From Paenibacillus sp. JNUCC-31 (GTDB taxonomy: Bacteria > Bacillota > Bacilli > Paenibacillales > Paenibacillaceae): a stretch of 64,000 nt of DNA. Each line of letters starts with the position of its first letter. Within the stretch, counting starts at the first letter, position 1. The stretch covers positions 2,852,001-2,916,000 of the forward strand of contig NZ_CP062165.1 of NCBI RefSeq assembly GCF_014844075.1, in the 5' to 3' direction. Positions 25,700-34,714 of the stretch are shown one piece after another. The notes under the pieces were generated by a model. The model had not been told where the DNA came from. It made no database searches and was given only the letters and a program-made list of their open reading frames with translations. The translations under genes were made by a program, and so were the position numbers.

Positions 25700-25762
25700 T
25701 AAAAACCGCATGACAGAAACCGGGGACATCCCCGGCCTCTCTGCCTGCGGCTTTGGTTTTTT
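25700..25762. terminator. Bidirectional terminator
   Basis: Nested stem AAACCGCA...TGCGG with inner CCGGGGA/TCCCCGG hairpin. T-runs lie on both sides (GGTTTTTT on the plus strand, GGTTTTTATG on the minus strand), serving the DUF3105 gene and the converging nucleoside hydrolase gene. Confidence 0.8.
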
Positions 25763-25803
25763 GTTATGATTGTGATGTAGGACAACCCTTCGGGTTACCT
25801 AAA

Positions 25804-26769
25804 TTAATAGCGCTGCGGAGCAGCTTTTTTGCCCAAATCCGTCATGTACGTAAAGAACGCTTCCGGATCGGTATCATACACGAGTTGCACAGGACGTCCG
25901 TCTGCTTGTTCCACCGTACGGCCCTGGCTTGGACCATCCGGGATGACAATGCAGTTCACCGTTTTCTTCTTCACGATGTCCTCACGTCCAACGGAAGCCG
26001 TAGTCAACACATCCCACAGATAGTATGTGGAATTCGTTTCACTGTACACCAGTGGCGGACATCCTGCGTAACAGTTACCCAGGAAATCAACGCCTTCAAA
26101 GCGACGCTCTGCAGCCCAACGGTTACGTACAGCAGGGGTCAGAGGTACTTTGTTCGTGCTTTCCAGGGCTACCAGATCAATCTGGATGCCGCTCTGCCAT
26201 ACACGGTAAGCCGCTTCCGGGTCCCAGAATACGTTCCATTCCGCTGTACCATCATGCTCAGGCTCCTCAACGTTCCCTCTTTCAAACGTACCGCCCATCC
26301 ATACGAGCTTGTCGATTTTCTCTTCAATATCTGGTGCTTCATCCAGTGCACGCGCGAGGTCAGTCAGCGGTCCTGTGAACAAGAGCAGCGTTTTACCTTC
26401 GGTGCTGCGCACTTTCTCAATCAGATGCTGATGAGCCGGAACGGCAGACAGAGGAGCTTCCATTTTGCCGGATTCGTTCAGTACCGGAAGTGCATCTACA
26501 TAGAAGGAATGCAGTCTCCACGCCGCAGGAAACGGATTTTTTCCTCTGGAGTTGGATTTCGCTACCTCTACGGAATATGTGCCGAAGCGATCGATAATTT
26601 TACGGCTGGCATCTGTAGCTGGCTCCAGATATCCGTCTGCCGGAATAACCGATACGCCGGTTACATGTACATTGTCCATTTGCAGAAGCATGAACAGCGA
26701 TACGAGGTCATCCACGCCGCCGTCATGGTTAAAATACACATTAAGTTGGTTCGTCATGCTTGCTTTCAT
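25804..26769 (-). CDS. Nucleoside hydrolase-like protein with altered active-site motifs
   Basis: Member of the IunH fold family, 321 residues (a second ATG four codons in is also possible; ribosome sites do not decide). The family's calcium motif DXDXGXDD reads NHDGGVDD at residues 14-21, so the first aspartate is asparagine. The HDP motif around the catalytic histidine reads LWDVL. LLLFTGPLTDLARAL and WMGGTFERG are kept. These changes suggest altered substrate or weak nucleosidase action; a hydrolase for other ribosides is possible. It stands alone between terminators and is not in the purine cluster at the window start. Confidence 0.8.
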   Translation of the reverse strand: MKASMTNQLNVYFNHDGGVDDLVSLFMLLQMDNVHVTGVSVIPADGYLEPATDASRKIIDRFGTYSVEVAKSNSRGKNPFPAAWRLHSFYVDALPVLNESGKMEAPLSAVPAHQHLIEKVRSTEGKTLLLFTGPLTDLARALDEAPDIEEKIDKLVWMGGTFERGNVEEPEHDGTAEWNVFWDPEAAYRVWQSGIQIDLVALESTNKVPLTPAVRNRWAAERRFEGVDFLGNCYAGCPPLVYSETNSTYYLWDVLTTASVGREDIVKKKTVNCIVIPDGPSQGRTVEQADGRPVQLVYDTDPEAFFTYMTDLGKKAAPQRY

Positions 26770-26970
26770 CCTTCCCCCTGGTTGTCCTATTGATGTTCAT
26801 CCCATCCGTCTGCCCAAGGCCGACGTTCTCTCTATTATGTCCCATAACCCCGGGCTACGTAAACCTTCTACCTCCAAACAAAGCAGGAAACATCCCTCAT
26901 CCTGCGGACATTTTACTGTTAAACCATTCCATCTCAGACCTTGTCCGGTCCAGCTTCATAATGAAAAGGG

Positions 26971-27015
26971 TACAAAGACAAGGACAGCCAGGCATGAGGC
27001 CCCACTGTCCTTGTC
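26971..27015 (-). terminator. Terminator after the MMPL transporter gene
   Basis: GACAAGGACAG and CTGTCCTTGTC form a perfect 11-bp stem, with TTTGT on the minus-strand exit side, 18 bp past the stop codon. Confidence 0.7.
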
Positions 27016-27032
27016 TGAATCCATCCATTTGA

Positions 27033-29264
27033 TTACATGGATGGATTTTGTTTCTCTTTGGATTTCTCTGCAACAGGCATGTACTTGCCTGGCCAGAATG
27101 CCCATTTGCCCAGCAGAGCTGTTATGGCTGGCACCATGAACGGACGAACAAGGAACGTATCGAGCAAGACACCCGCAGCCGTGATGATCCCGAACTGCAC
27201 CAGTACCTGAATCGGCAGTGTTGCCAGTACGGCAAACGTACCTGCGAGAATCAGACCTGCGGAAGTAATGACAGATCCGGTTTCACCTACACCTTCCTTA
27301 ATCGCTTGGCGAAGTGGCATCGTTTTGCGTTTTTGCCAGATGCTTGAGATCATGAAGATGTTATAGTCCTCACCCAGCGCCACAAGGAATACGAAGGAAT
27401 ACAGCGGAATCGCTCCCTGAATAGCGTCTGCGCCCAATCCATAGTGAATAATGAGCCACCCCAGTCCCAGTGCGGAGAAGTAGGACAGAACTACTGTGGC
27501 AATCAGATACGCGGTCGCAACGACGGAACGCAGGTATAACAGCAGCAGCAATGTGATCATCCCGATCACCACCGGAATAATGATGCTGGCATCCCGTTCT
27601 CCGGTGACTTCGATGTCATACTGTTCAGCCGTCTGACCGTCTATCCAGACATGACTATCCGCACCTGTAATTCCGGCGTCTGTAAGCGCCTGTTCAGCCG
27701 TTGCCCGCAGATCTGGAATATGCTGCATCGCCTCCATCGAGTATGGATTCAGATTGAATTCCACGTCGTAGGCAGTAATGTTCGCATTCTCAGCACCCTG
27801 CTGGGCATCGCCCACTTTGCTTACGTAATCCAGCGATTCCAGACGCTGTTTCAGATCCGTTTCTTTGCCCTCGGTGTCGATAATTACTTTGGCAGGAGCC
27901 AATTCACCTTCCGAGAACTGTTCCCCAATAACCTTGAAACCTTCGCGAGAAGACACATTCTCGGGGAAGGACGATAGCAAGTCATACGTGAATTTGATTT
28001 GGCTTGAGAAAGCAGCCAGTCCACCCAACAGCACCAGCGTAATTGCCAGAACCGTCCAAGGCTTGGTTACCACTATACGGCCAATCCAGCTTTCCTTGAT
28101 TTTGCGCGGAGCAGGCGCTGGTTTGCCTTTTTTCTTCGCACGTTCCACTTCCATATCGTGCGTACGCGGTACAAACGGGTAGAATGAACCCCGACCAAAG
28201 ATTGCCAGCAATGCCGGAACCAGCGTCAGGCTCGCAATAAACATGATGAAGATGGATAAACTGAATGGTACGGCAAAACGGTGATAGGCACCGTATTCCG
28301 CGAACAGCAGTACAAGAAGTGCTGCAACGACTGTAAATCCACTCATGGCGATCGCACCGGATGATCCAGTAATCGCTTGGAAGAGTGCTTTCTTTTTATC
28401 CGGCTCATGATAGAGGATCTGACGGAATCTGGAGATCATGAAGAGGCAGTAGTCTGTTCCTGCACCGAACAACAATACCGTCATAATAGAAATGGACTGC
28501 GCGTCAACCGTTATCCAGCCCTGATCCGCCATAAATCCGAGAATCGGACTGGTGACCATATAGGCGAATCCAACCGCAATAATCGGGATAATCGCCAGTA
28601 CAGGCGAACGGTAGATCAGGAGTAACAGCACCAAAACGAGCACAACGGTTGCAATCAGCAAGGATACATCCGCGGATGAGAACAGTCCGCTCGCATCAAT
28701 CGATATCCCGACCGGACCTGTGACTCGCGCGCTTAATGCGCTGGCATCATCAATGGCCACGTCAAATGGGTCGGAACCGAAAATGTCATTCGTTTTCTGC
28801 TCAAGTGCTTCAATGCCTTCCTTCAGCTGTGACGAATCCGCTTCCTGATTGAAAAAGAGCGGCATCACCAACGTGCTTCCATCTTCCGAAAGTTGACCAT
28901 TCAGAGCTTGTGGCGGCAACTGATAGAGCGGCACTACGGATTGCTGCTGCTCCACCGGATCCTGATCCAGCCGCTCGGTTAATGCCTGAATCTTCTCAAT
29001 CTGTTCATCCGTCAGCCCACCGGCTTGACGCCATACGATGAGAGCGGGGAGTCCTTCGCCGCCGGGAAACTCTTTCTGAGCAACCGCTGCTGCCTGTACC
29101 GATGGCTTGGAATCATTCAGATCCTGCGCATTATTCGTTTCACGTTCACCTACAGCAGGCCATACTAGACCAAGAACAACCGCGATAATGATCCATACCA
29201 ATAGTGTTATCCATTTGCTTCGCTTGCCCGCAACCCAGCGGCCGTAACCTGAACCTTCTTGCAT
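27033..29264 (-). CDS. MMPL/RND-family membrane transporter
   Basis: Proton-driven exporter of 743 residues in the cytoplasmic membrane. Seen: first helix at residues 19-40, a large extracytoplasmic loop, helices 2-6 with LLFGAGTDYCLFMISRF (MMPL core, about residue 263), a second loop after KIKESWIGRIV, and the mirrored core VALGEDYNIFMIS near residue 636. The two-half layout is that of MmpL/YdfJ proteins, which move lipids, drugs or other hydrophobic compounds; substrate not readable. It is divergent from a TetR regulator, the usual arrangement for a repressed efflux pump. Confidence 0.9.
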   Translation of the reverse strand: MQEGSGYGRWVAGKRSKWITLLVWIIIAVVLGLVWPAVGERETNNAQDLNDSKPSVQAAAVAQKEFPGGEGLPALIVWRQAGGLTDEQIEKIQALTERLDQDPVEQQQSVVPLYQLPPQALNGQLSEDGSTLVMPLFFNQEADSSQLKEGIEALEQKTNDIFGSDPFDVAIDDASALSARVTGPVGISIDASGLFSSADVSLLIATVVLVLVLLLLIYRSPVLAIIPIIAVGFAYMVTSPILGFMADQGWITVDAQSISIMTVLLFGAGTDYCLFMISRFRQILYHEPDKKKALFQAITGSSGAIAMSGFTVVAALLVLLFAEYGAYHRFAVPFSLSIFIMFIASLTLVPALLAIFGRGSFYPFVPRTHDMEVERAKKKGKPAPAPRKIKESWIGRIVVTKPWTVLAITLVLLGGLAAFSSQIKFTYDLLSSFPENVSSREGFKVIGEQFSEGELAPAKVIIDTEGKETDLKQRLESLDYVSKVGDAQQGAENANITAYDVEFNLNPYSMEAMQHIPDLRATAEQALTDAGITGADSHVWIDGQTAEQYDIEVTGERDASIIIPVVIGMITLLLLLYLRSVVATAYLIATVVLSYFSALGLGWLIIHYGLGADAIQGAIPLYSFVFLVALGEDYNIFMISSIWQKRKTMPLRQAIKEGVGETGSVITSAGLILAGTFAVLATLPIQVLVQFGIITAAGVLLDTFLVRPFMVPAITALLGKWAFWPGKYMPVAEKSKEKQNPSM

Positions 29265-29323
29265 GATCTTTTCATCTCCCTATTCTGGTTCTATGAAGCC
29301 GTATTTATATGATAGTGTAGAAA

Positions 29324-29337
29324 TGAACCACGGGTCA
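29324..29337. promoter_or_regulatory. Candidate TetR operator between the MMPL and tetR genes
   Basis: TGAACCACGGGTCA is an imperfect inverted repeat (TGAACC / TGACCC half sites) 60 bp upstream of the MMPL start. It overlaps a weak minus-strand promoter, ATGACC-18-TATCAT. Confidence 0.45.
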
Positions 29338-29442
29338 TAGTATAGTAGATTTAATTATATATACCAGAAGGTTAATTATGCAATCCCTAATTTTGTGAAC
29401 ACTTTTGCACAGCCAACATAACAAGTAAAGAGGTATGCAACC

Positions 29443-30066
29443 ATGAGCAAACAAACAAACCCGCCCCGTTCCCCGGGCAGACCCAAAGCTGGTGCCGAAC
29501 AGACATCAGCCCAGTCCAAAATACTGATGACCGCCTCACAGCTCTTTATGGAATATGGGTACGAGCCCGTCTCCCTCCAGCAAATTGCTTCACTATGCGG
29601 AGTGACCAAAGCGTCGATCTATTATCATTTTTCCAGCAAAGCCGAGCTGTTCACCGTTGCCATCACTCGCATGATGGCGATGGCCATGCAGCAGACCGCC
29701 CTTCGCCTGGATGAACCACGAACGTTGCAAGAGCGGCTGATACGTGTTGCGGAAGCGAAGATGGAACATTCACATATTGAAACCGAGGCCATGTTGCGTG
29801 AAGCGGAGAAGCATCTTAATCCGGAACAGCTTGCCCAGATTCGGGAAGCCGAGGTTCGAATTTTTGAAGTTCTTGCTGCCCACTTCCAGCGGGAGATGGA
29901 TAACGGTTATCTGCGGACTGCCAGCCCTATGCTGCTGGCTCATGCGTTTACGTCTCTGCTGATGTTGGCTAATCGTGAAGACGTGCGTAACATGCATGCA
30001 AATATTACCGATCTGGCACGCGAGCTGGTGGCACTGTTTTTGGTGGGGGCCGTTCACCGGGCGTAA
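29443..30066 (+). CDS. TetR-family regulator
   Basis: Repressor of 207 residues. Seen: after a basic, proline-rich tail (residues 1-22), the helix-turn-helix LQQIASLCGVTKASIYYHF at about 46-64, then a helical ligand domain with a C-terminal dimerisation part. AGAGGT precedes the ATG. It lies opposite the MMPL transporter gene with 178 bp between the start codons and most likely represses both. The inducer is unknown. Confidence 0.9.
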   Translation: MSKQTNPPRSPGRPKAGAEQTSAQSKILMTASQLFMEYGYEPVSLQQIASLCGVTKASIYYHFSSKAELFTVAITRMMAMAMQQTALRLDEPRTLQERLIRVAEAKMEHSHIETEAMLREAEKHLNPEQLAQIREAEVRIFEVLAAHFQREMDNGYLRTASPMLLAHAFTSLLMLANREDVRNMHANITDLARELVALFLVGAVHRA

Positions 30067-30150
30067 AAGACCTCTCTACACTTTTGCCAATGCAGCGATA
30101 CCGGTTCAATTTGTTAAGCAAGTATTTTTGAACTACAGGAGGAATGAACC

Positions 30151-30741
30151 ATGTCCCAACCAACACCATCCCAACGAATCCCACGTCTGTTGGAAACGAA
30201 GCGCATCTATCTGCGTCCGCTTGAACCAACTGACATTGATACCTATTTTCCCGGATTGTTTGACCCCGAGATGCGCAGACTCACCGGAACACAAAACAGC
30301 TTTACCCGTACCCAAGTAGAACGCTACATCGAAAACGCGGCCCAGGATGACTCGCGGTTGCTGCTGCTGATTGCCTTACAGGAAAATGACCAGGTCATCG
30401 GGGATATTGCCCTAATGGACATGCACGCCAAGAATCGCAGTGCGCACATTCGGATCGCCATTGATAACATTGAGCACCAAGGAAAGGGGTATGGAAGCGA
30501 AGCTATGCTTCTCATGCTGGATTATGGTTTCGGCATCTGCAATCTGCACCGAATCGAACTTGAAGTATATGCCTTTAATCCACGTGCTATTCATACATAT
30601 GAGAAGCTCGGATTTCAGCGCGAAGGCGTGAAGCGGGATGCTTTCTATTATAATCACCAATATCACGATGCCATTCAGATGAGCATACTGGAGGATGAAT
30701 TCCGTGAACGCCATACCCCCCGTCAGACAGGTAACGATTAG
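30151..30741 (+). CDS. GNAT acetyltransferase, RimJ/SpeG-like
   Basis: Transfers acetyl from acetyl-CoA to an amino group of a protein, polyamine or small molecule. 196 residues. Seen: YLRPLEPTDID near residue 19, the strand IGDIALMDMHAKNRSAHIRI, the acetyl-CoA loop QGKGYGSEA near residue 112 and YEKLGFQREG near 151, all GNAT_3 features. GGAGG with an 8-nt spacer fixes the ATG. It follows the tetR gene by 84 bp and might share its message. Substrate not assignable. Confidence 0.85.
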   Translation: MSQPTPSQRIPRLLETKRIYLRPLEPTDIDTYFPGLFDPEMRRLTGTQNSFTRTQVERYIENAAQDDSRLLLLIALQENDQVIGDIALMDMHAKNRSAHIRIAIDNIEHQGKGYGSEAMLLMLDYGFGICNLHRIELEVYAFNPRAIHTYEKLGFQREGVKRDAFYYNHQYHDAIQMSILEDEFRERHTPRQTGND

Positions 30742-30756
30742 TCTATTTGCCCATTT

Positions 30757-30793
30757 AAAAAGAAAAAACCGCGGAGCAGTAACCGTCCGCGGT
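30757..30793 (-). terminator. Terminator after the serpin gene
   Basis: ACCGCGGA / TCCGCGGT stem with a 10-nt loop followed by TTTTTTCTTTTT on the minus strand. It lies 130 bp past the serpin stop codon; 30797-30922 holds no gene I can support. Confidence 0.8.
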
Positions 30794-30922
30794 CAGAAAA
30801 GTCAGATGATCGGCCAGCGTGACAGCTCGCTGGGTATCTATATATTTAAATCCATTCGTATCGTTTGACTCCGGCCCATCCATCACATGAAAGAACGGTT
30901 TGGAAGGTTTGCTCTACTGCGC

Positions 30923-32224
30923 TTATTTCTCCTCAAGTGGTTCCGGGTTATAAATAGATCCAGCAAACACCCATGCATCTGTAGCCTCATCTACTACAGC
31001 GACCATAAATGGACGATTCACCTCAAACTTCGCCGGATCAGTTGGCGGAGCACTTCCGGCCTCCATTCCCACCATTGTTGAAGCAGCAGCTACAGTACCT
31101 TGCTCGTTAACCTCCATCACTGCATGATGAAGTATCTGACCAATGTATGCTTGCAAGTTCGGTCCGGGAGTAATCATATCCGTGAAATTGGCGGCATAAG
31201 GGTCAAAGGCCATTTCCATACCCAGCCGTTGCAATACCTCTTTCAGGTTCAAGCCATACTCTGCACGAAAACGTGGCAAGGACAGCTCAACCAGCCTGTA
31301 TTCAGAACCGGTATCGAGTCTTTTCGGGTCATCCAGCAACTGCTGATGGACCTCTTCCAACGTATGACCCTCTCGCGGCAAAACGACGAGTAGATACATC
31401 TGTCCTTCTCCGTAGGGCAGTCTAACCGCCTGCCAATCCTCATTCTCCGTGTAGTGGAACTGCCTCGACTGATGCATCATCCGCACAGAAAGGGCTTTTC
31501 CACTTGCCGGCTTGAACTCGTCGTCAGTCGTGTACTCCGGGTTAAACTCATCCATCCAGTTTCCATCAAATGCAATAGCATTCACCAGAATCATCAGAGC
31601 TTCATCTCCAGGAGGCTCCTGCATCAAATTTGGGATCATGCCTTCGGTATGCTGCTTCACCCATTGGTTGATCTCTTCCTTTGCTTGTGCCGGTTGTTCA
31701 TTCAACGTCCTGATCTCGGCATCATAAGCGTGCTGTATGGTTGTTTGGTATGCTTCCTCTACCGGAATTCCTTTCTTCGTCCACATGGAGTTCGCTACAC
31801 CGATCTGTATGCCTTTTCCCGGATGGGTCAACAACTGCTGCAAAGCCGCTTGAGAAGCATTCACTCGGTCCATTTCCATCCCCGACCAGCCCATGACCTC
31901 TGCCATCTCTCGCCTGGTCTCACCTATGCTACCGTTATATGCCATGCCAATCGCCGCCGCAATGCTGTAAGGTGAAATCAGCAGATTATTCCCGCCAGCC
32001 TTCTCTTTTGCGCTCATCTGTTGAAGGATGCGCAGCCCCATGGCGTTCATGGCTTGGACTCTTTCGGGTTTGATTTCTTTGAGAGCAGCATTTCGTTCTG
32101 TCTGGGATAGCTCCTGATTCGAATTGGATTCCATCTTGTCCGGGTCCTCCTCTGATGAACAGCTTGTAATGATCAGCCCACTTATACAACATAATAACAG
32201 CAGTATCCCTAACCGTGTATGCAT
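30923..32224 (-). CDS. Lipoprotein serpin (serine-protease inhibitor fold)
   Basis: Predicted surface-anchored serpin of 433 residues. Seen: signal peptide with lipobox IITSC (cysteine near residue 22), linker, then the full serpin fold with NLLISPYSIAAAIGMAYNG near residue 80, the breach/shutter region and the C-terminal VNRPFMVAVVDE. The reactive-loop hinge reads EQGTVAAAST, with small residues at P12-P9 as needed for loop insertion, so it is probably inhibitory. By alignment to the usual numbering P1-P1' would fall at about G-S in MEAGSAPP. GGAGGG precedes ATG. Target protease unknown. Confidence 0.9.
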   Translation of the reverse strand: MHTRLGILLLLCCISGLIITSCSSEEDPDKMESNSNQELSQTERNAALKEIKPERVQAMNAMGLRILQQMSAKEKAGGNNLLISPYSIAAAIGMAYNGSIGETRREMAEVMGWSGMEMDRVNASQAALQQLLTHPGKGIQIGVANSMWTKKGIPVEEAYQTTIQHAYDAEIRTLNEQPAQAKEEINQWVKQHTEGMIPNLMQEPPGDEALMILVNAIAFDGNWMDEFNPEYTTDDEFKPASGKALSVRMMHQSRQFHYTENEDWQAVRLPYGEGQMYLLVVLPREGHTLEEVHQQLLDDPKRLDTGSEYRLVELSLPRFRAEYGLNLKEVLQRLGMEMAFDPYAANFTDMITPGPNLQAYIGQILHHAVMEVNEQGTVAAASTMVGMEAGSAPPTDPAKFEVNRPFMVAVVDEATDAWVFAGSIYNPEPLEEK

Positions 32225-32422
32225 CGTAATCCCTCCTCATCCGTAGTACTCAGATACTCGTCAAAGCTATTCACTGATTTCCTTTTTTTACTAGACGTAT
32301 GGTTGAGAAAAAAGGTTACTTACACTTCTATACCAGGGTCACCAATTTCTACTGTAGAAAGCACCATTCAAAACGAGTCAAAACGGTTATATCTATACCA
32401 TATACGAATGGAGGGATTCCCT

Positions 32423-33025
32423 ATGATTCCGTCAACGTTGGAACAATTGGAGCAAGTTCGCAAGGAATGCCGTACCATGGTCAAAAAGAGAGCCACCGCT
32501 TCAGCCGGTTCAACACTCGTTCCTCTTCCCGGTACAGACGTACTGGCCGATGTGGGGATGCTCATGCAGCTATTGCCTGCCATTAATAATAAATTTGGAT
32601 TATCGCAAAAGCAGCTTGATGGTATGGACCCTGAGACCAAATCCATGATCTACGGGTTCGTCATGTCCATCGGAAGTAAAATCATCGGACGTATGGTAAC
32701 CAAAGAACTGGTGGTACAGGTGCTGAAAAAAGTCGGGGTACGCGTAGCTACCAAATCGGTCGCCAAATTTGTCCCTTTTGCAGGTCAGGGGCTGGCTGCC
32801 GCACTCAGCTTCACGGCGATGCGTTATGTCGGGAATAAACATATCGAGGACTGTTATGAAGTTGTGAAACGCATGATCGAGCAGCGTGAATTACTACCGG
32901 GTGAACCAGCGCCTTCTGCGCTTGAGGAAGCTACCGGTGACGCGAAGGTGGAAGTGAAGACGTCCTCCAGCTCCTTCGCAGATGTACCTGCGAAGGAGCC
33001 TGACGATCAGCAAGAAAGTAAATAA
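32423..33025 (+). CDS. DUF697-like protein
   Basis: Protein of 200 residues of uncertain role. The frame opens 68 codons earlier, but that part overlaps the serpin promoter side and is of low complexity; GGAGGG with a 7-nt spacer selects the ATG at 32423. Seen: helical start QLEQVRKECRTMV, a hydrophobic helical hairpin with STLVPLPGTDVLADVG, then VGVRVATKSVAKFVPFAGQG and an acidic, Ser-rich tail. The PLPGTD and FVPFAGQG pair resembles DUF697/YcjF or EcsC-like membrane-associated proteins. The gene is followed by a hairpin now split by an insertion sequence. Confidence 0.55.
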   Translation: MIPSTLEQLEQVRKECRTMVKKRATASAGSTLVPLPGTDVLADVGMLMQLLPAINNKFGLSQKQLDGMDPETKSMIYGFVMSIGSKIIGRMVTKELVVQVLKKVGVRVATKSVAKFVPFAGQGLAAALSFTAMRYVGNKHIEDCYEVVKRMIEQRELLPGEPAPSALEEATGDAKVEVKTSSSSFADVPAKEPDDQQESK

Positions 33026-33126
33026 ATGAGTCGTGATAATTTCGGTTATACAGTGCCGATATGACAAAATTGGATTATCTTATAAGACTCTTGGAACATC
33101 GTATGTGGATAAGATGAAGAACCTAG

Positions 33127-33151
33127 ACAACAAAAAGGGACGCAGCAGTGG
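33127..33151 (+). repeat. Left half of a hairpin interrupted by the IS element
   Basis: ACAACAAAAAGGGACGCAGC at 33127-33146 pairs with 34623-34642 at 18 of 20 positions. The IS and one TGG copy removed, the loop would be AGTGGTTCACATG. Before insertion it probably was a stem-loop, perhaps a terminator, behind the DUF697-like gene. Confidence 0.75.
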
Positions 33152-33188
33152 TAAAATGTACCCCTTGTAAAGGACAATTAAAAAAAGG

Positions 33189-34058
33189 TTAGGCCACCTC
33201 AAGCTGCTGCCTGTAACGCGCAGGCGGCAGCTTCTTTAAGTTCCATTGACCTCGATAATGATTGTAATAGATCATGTAGCTTTTCACTTCTTGCGTAACT
33301 TCTTCCAAAGTCATACACGTTTTGAAATTCGTTTCATCTTTAAAATGCCCAAAGAATGATTCTTGTGGAGCGTTATCCCAACAGTTTCCTCTACGTGACA
33401 TGGATTGACTTAGCCCCATTTCTTTCACAAGCTTTTGGAACTTCGGATTGGTGTAGTGAAATCCTTGATCCGAATGAATCAAGGCATCCGAGGTGAGATG
33501 GCGATGTTTCTTGAGTTGTTTCAACGTGTCGATCGCAATGTCCAAACCAAGTGAAGCAGAGACTTCATAGGCTAAAATTTCATTCGTTTCGGCGTCTTTT
33601 ATCGTGGACAGATAGGCCCGCTTGTTTTTCCCATAGGTTAAATACGTGATGTCGGTTAAGAGAACTTGACCGGCGACCCCTGGCTTAAAGGCTCGCTTTA
33701 ACGTGTTGGGACAGGTTCGATGCTCTTGAGTGGCTTTGGCCATACGTCGTGCAGGATTGGCTTTTCGAATCGGACAAACGATGTTGTACTTTTGCATGAC
33801 TCGACGGATACGCTTGAGGTTGTATGTAACTCCATATTGGTTCTCCAGCGTCATTTTGATTTGACGAGCTCCCTTCTTCCTTCCCCGGTAACGGTAGGCT
33901 TTCAGAAGAATCGCTTTGACGTTTTCATCGTTTTGTTCCTGTTTTTGACGATGTAATTGAGCATTTTCACTACGATATCGATAGTAGCCCGAACGTGAGA
34001 CCCCGGCGATTTCACATAGAACATGCACCTTTCGCTGGAGAGGGTATGCCCTCATCAT
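33189..34058 (-). CDS. IS3-family transposase OrfB (DDE integrase core)
   Basis: Catalytic transposase part, 289 residues from the first internal ATG. Seen: HTH_21-like start, then rve integrase core with aspartates in LLTDITYLTYG and LIHSDQGFHY and the glutamate in APQESFFGHFKDE, giving the DDE triad with the usual 35-residue last spacing. It is likely made mainly as an OrfAB fusion by -1 slippage at AAAAAAG (34109-34103), after which reading continues KEIQLSTWQKFELIQQMMRAY into this frame. No stop or frameshift breaks it, so the element may be active. Confidence 0.9.
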   Translation of the reverse strand: MMRAYPLQRKVHVLCEIAGVSRSGYYRYRSENAQLHRQKQEQNDENVKAILLKAYRYRGRKKGARQIKMTLENQYGVTYNLKRIRRVMQKYNIVCPIRKANPARRMAKATQEHRTCPNTLKRAFKPGVAGQVLLTDITYLTYGKNKRAYLSTIKDAETNEILAYEVSASLGLDIAIDTLKQLKKHRHLTSDALIHSDQGFHYTNPKFQKLVKEMGLSQSMSRRGNCWDNAPQESFFGHFKDETNFKTCMTLEEVTQEVKSYMIYYNHYRGQWNLKKLPPARYRQQLEVA

Positions 34059-34090
34059 CTGTTGAATCAGTTCGAATTTTTGCCACGTAC

Positions 34091-34516
34091 TTAATTGAAT
34101 TTCTTTTTTCTCATCTGCCTTTCGAGTTGATCGAGCTTTTTTAAGAATTCATTCTCCGCTTCAAGCCATTTCATTTTCGCTTCTAAACGGGCATATTTTT
34201 CTTCGAGACTTAATTCGCGGGTCAGAGGACGTCCTGAGGCGTGTTTTCTAGCGTCTGTTAATCCTGCAGGTCCTTGTTCCTGAAAAGCCGCACGCCATCG
34301 ATTGGAAGCCTTTCGAATCCGGGTTGCCCCCAAAACGTCAATGGCAAAGCCCGCCTCCTGAAAAATCTCACTTGGAAACTTACCTTGATTATACTCTTGA
34401 ATAAATCGTTCTTTAAAAGCATCCGTATATGTAATGGCTTTAGCACTGACATTTTTCACATAGGGATTTGTTCTTAACTGAGCTTGCTCTTGAGTTGTAA
34501 ATAACTTTTTAGACAT
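34091..34516 (-). CDS. IS3-family transposase OrfA (HTH and leucine zipper)
   Basis: DNA-binding part of the transposase, 141 residues. Seen: ITYTDAFKERFIQEY (start of the HTH_Tnp domain), helix-turn-helix to about residue 70, then a charged coiled coil with EKYARLEAKMKWLEAENEFLKKL (cited from its centre), used for OrfA-OrfAB contact. It ends 12 codons after the AAAAAAG slip site. The ATG has only a weak ribosome site, as is common for transposases. Confidence 0.88.
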   Translation of the reverse strand: MSKKLFTTQEQAQLRTNPYVKNVSAKAITYTDAFKERFIQEYNQGKFPSEIFQEAGFAIDVLGATRIRKASNRWRAAFQEQGPAGLTDARKHASGRPLTRELSLEEKYARLEAKMKWLEAENEFLKKLDQLERQMRKKKFN

Positions 34517-34622
34517 CCACTTTGACCACCGCTCGTTTTTTATTCATTGTACACAAAAAAGACCCTATAAGATGACCTTTTTAAAGTGTCCATCTTATAG
34601 GGTACATTTTATGGTTCACATG

Positions 34623-34642
34623 GCTTCGTCCCTTTTCGTTGT
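34623..34642 (+). repeat. Right half of the hairpin split by the IS element
   Basis: GCTTCGTCCCTTTTCGTTGT is the reverse complement of 33127-33146 except at two positions. It directly follows the right target duplication by eight bases. Confidence 0.75.
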
Positions 34643-34714
34643 TACTATCTTCTAGACTGCATCGTATCTTTTGCTCTGTTGTTGCAACCTCAGTATGATG
34701 ATGATCTGTGGACG

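Larger units (their letters stand above)
33152..34611 (-). mobile_element. IS3-family insertion sequence (1460 bp)
   Basis: Complete element with orfA and orfB on the minus strand. Inverted ends begin TAAAATGTACCC on both sides and stay similar for about 35 bp (GGACA and a poly-A/GG block shared). TGG flanks both sides (33149-33151 and 34612-34614), a 3-bp target duplication normal for IS3. Ends are read by eye; a TGTACC start five bases in on each side is possible but then gives no duplication. Confidence 0.88.
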
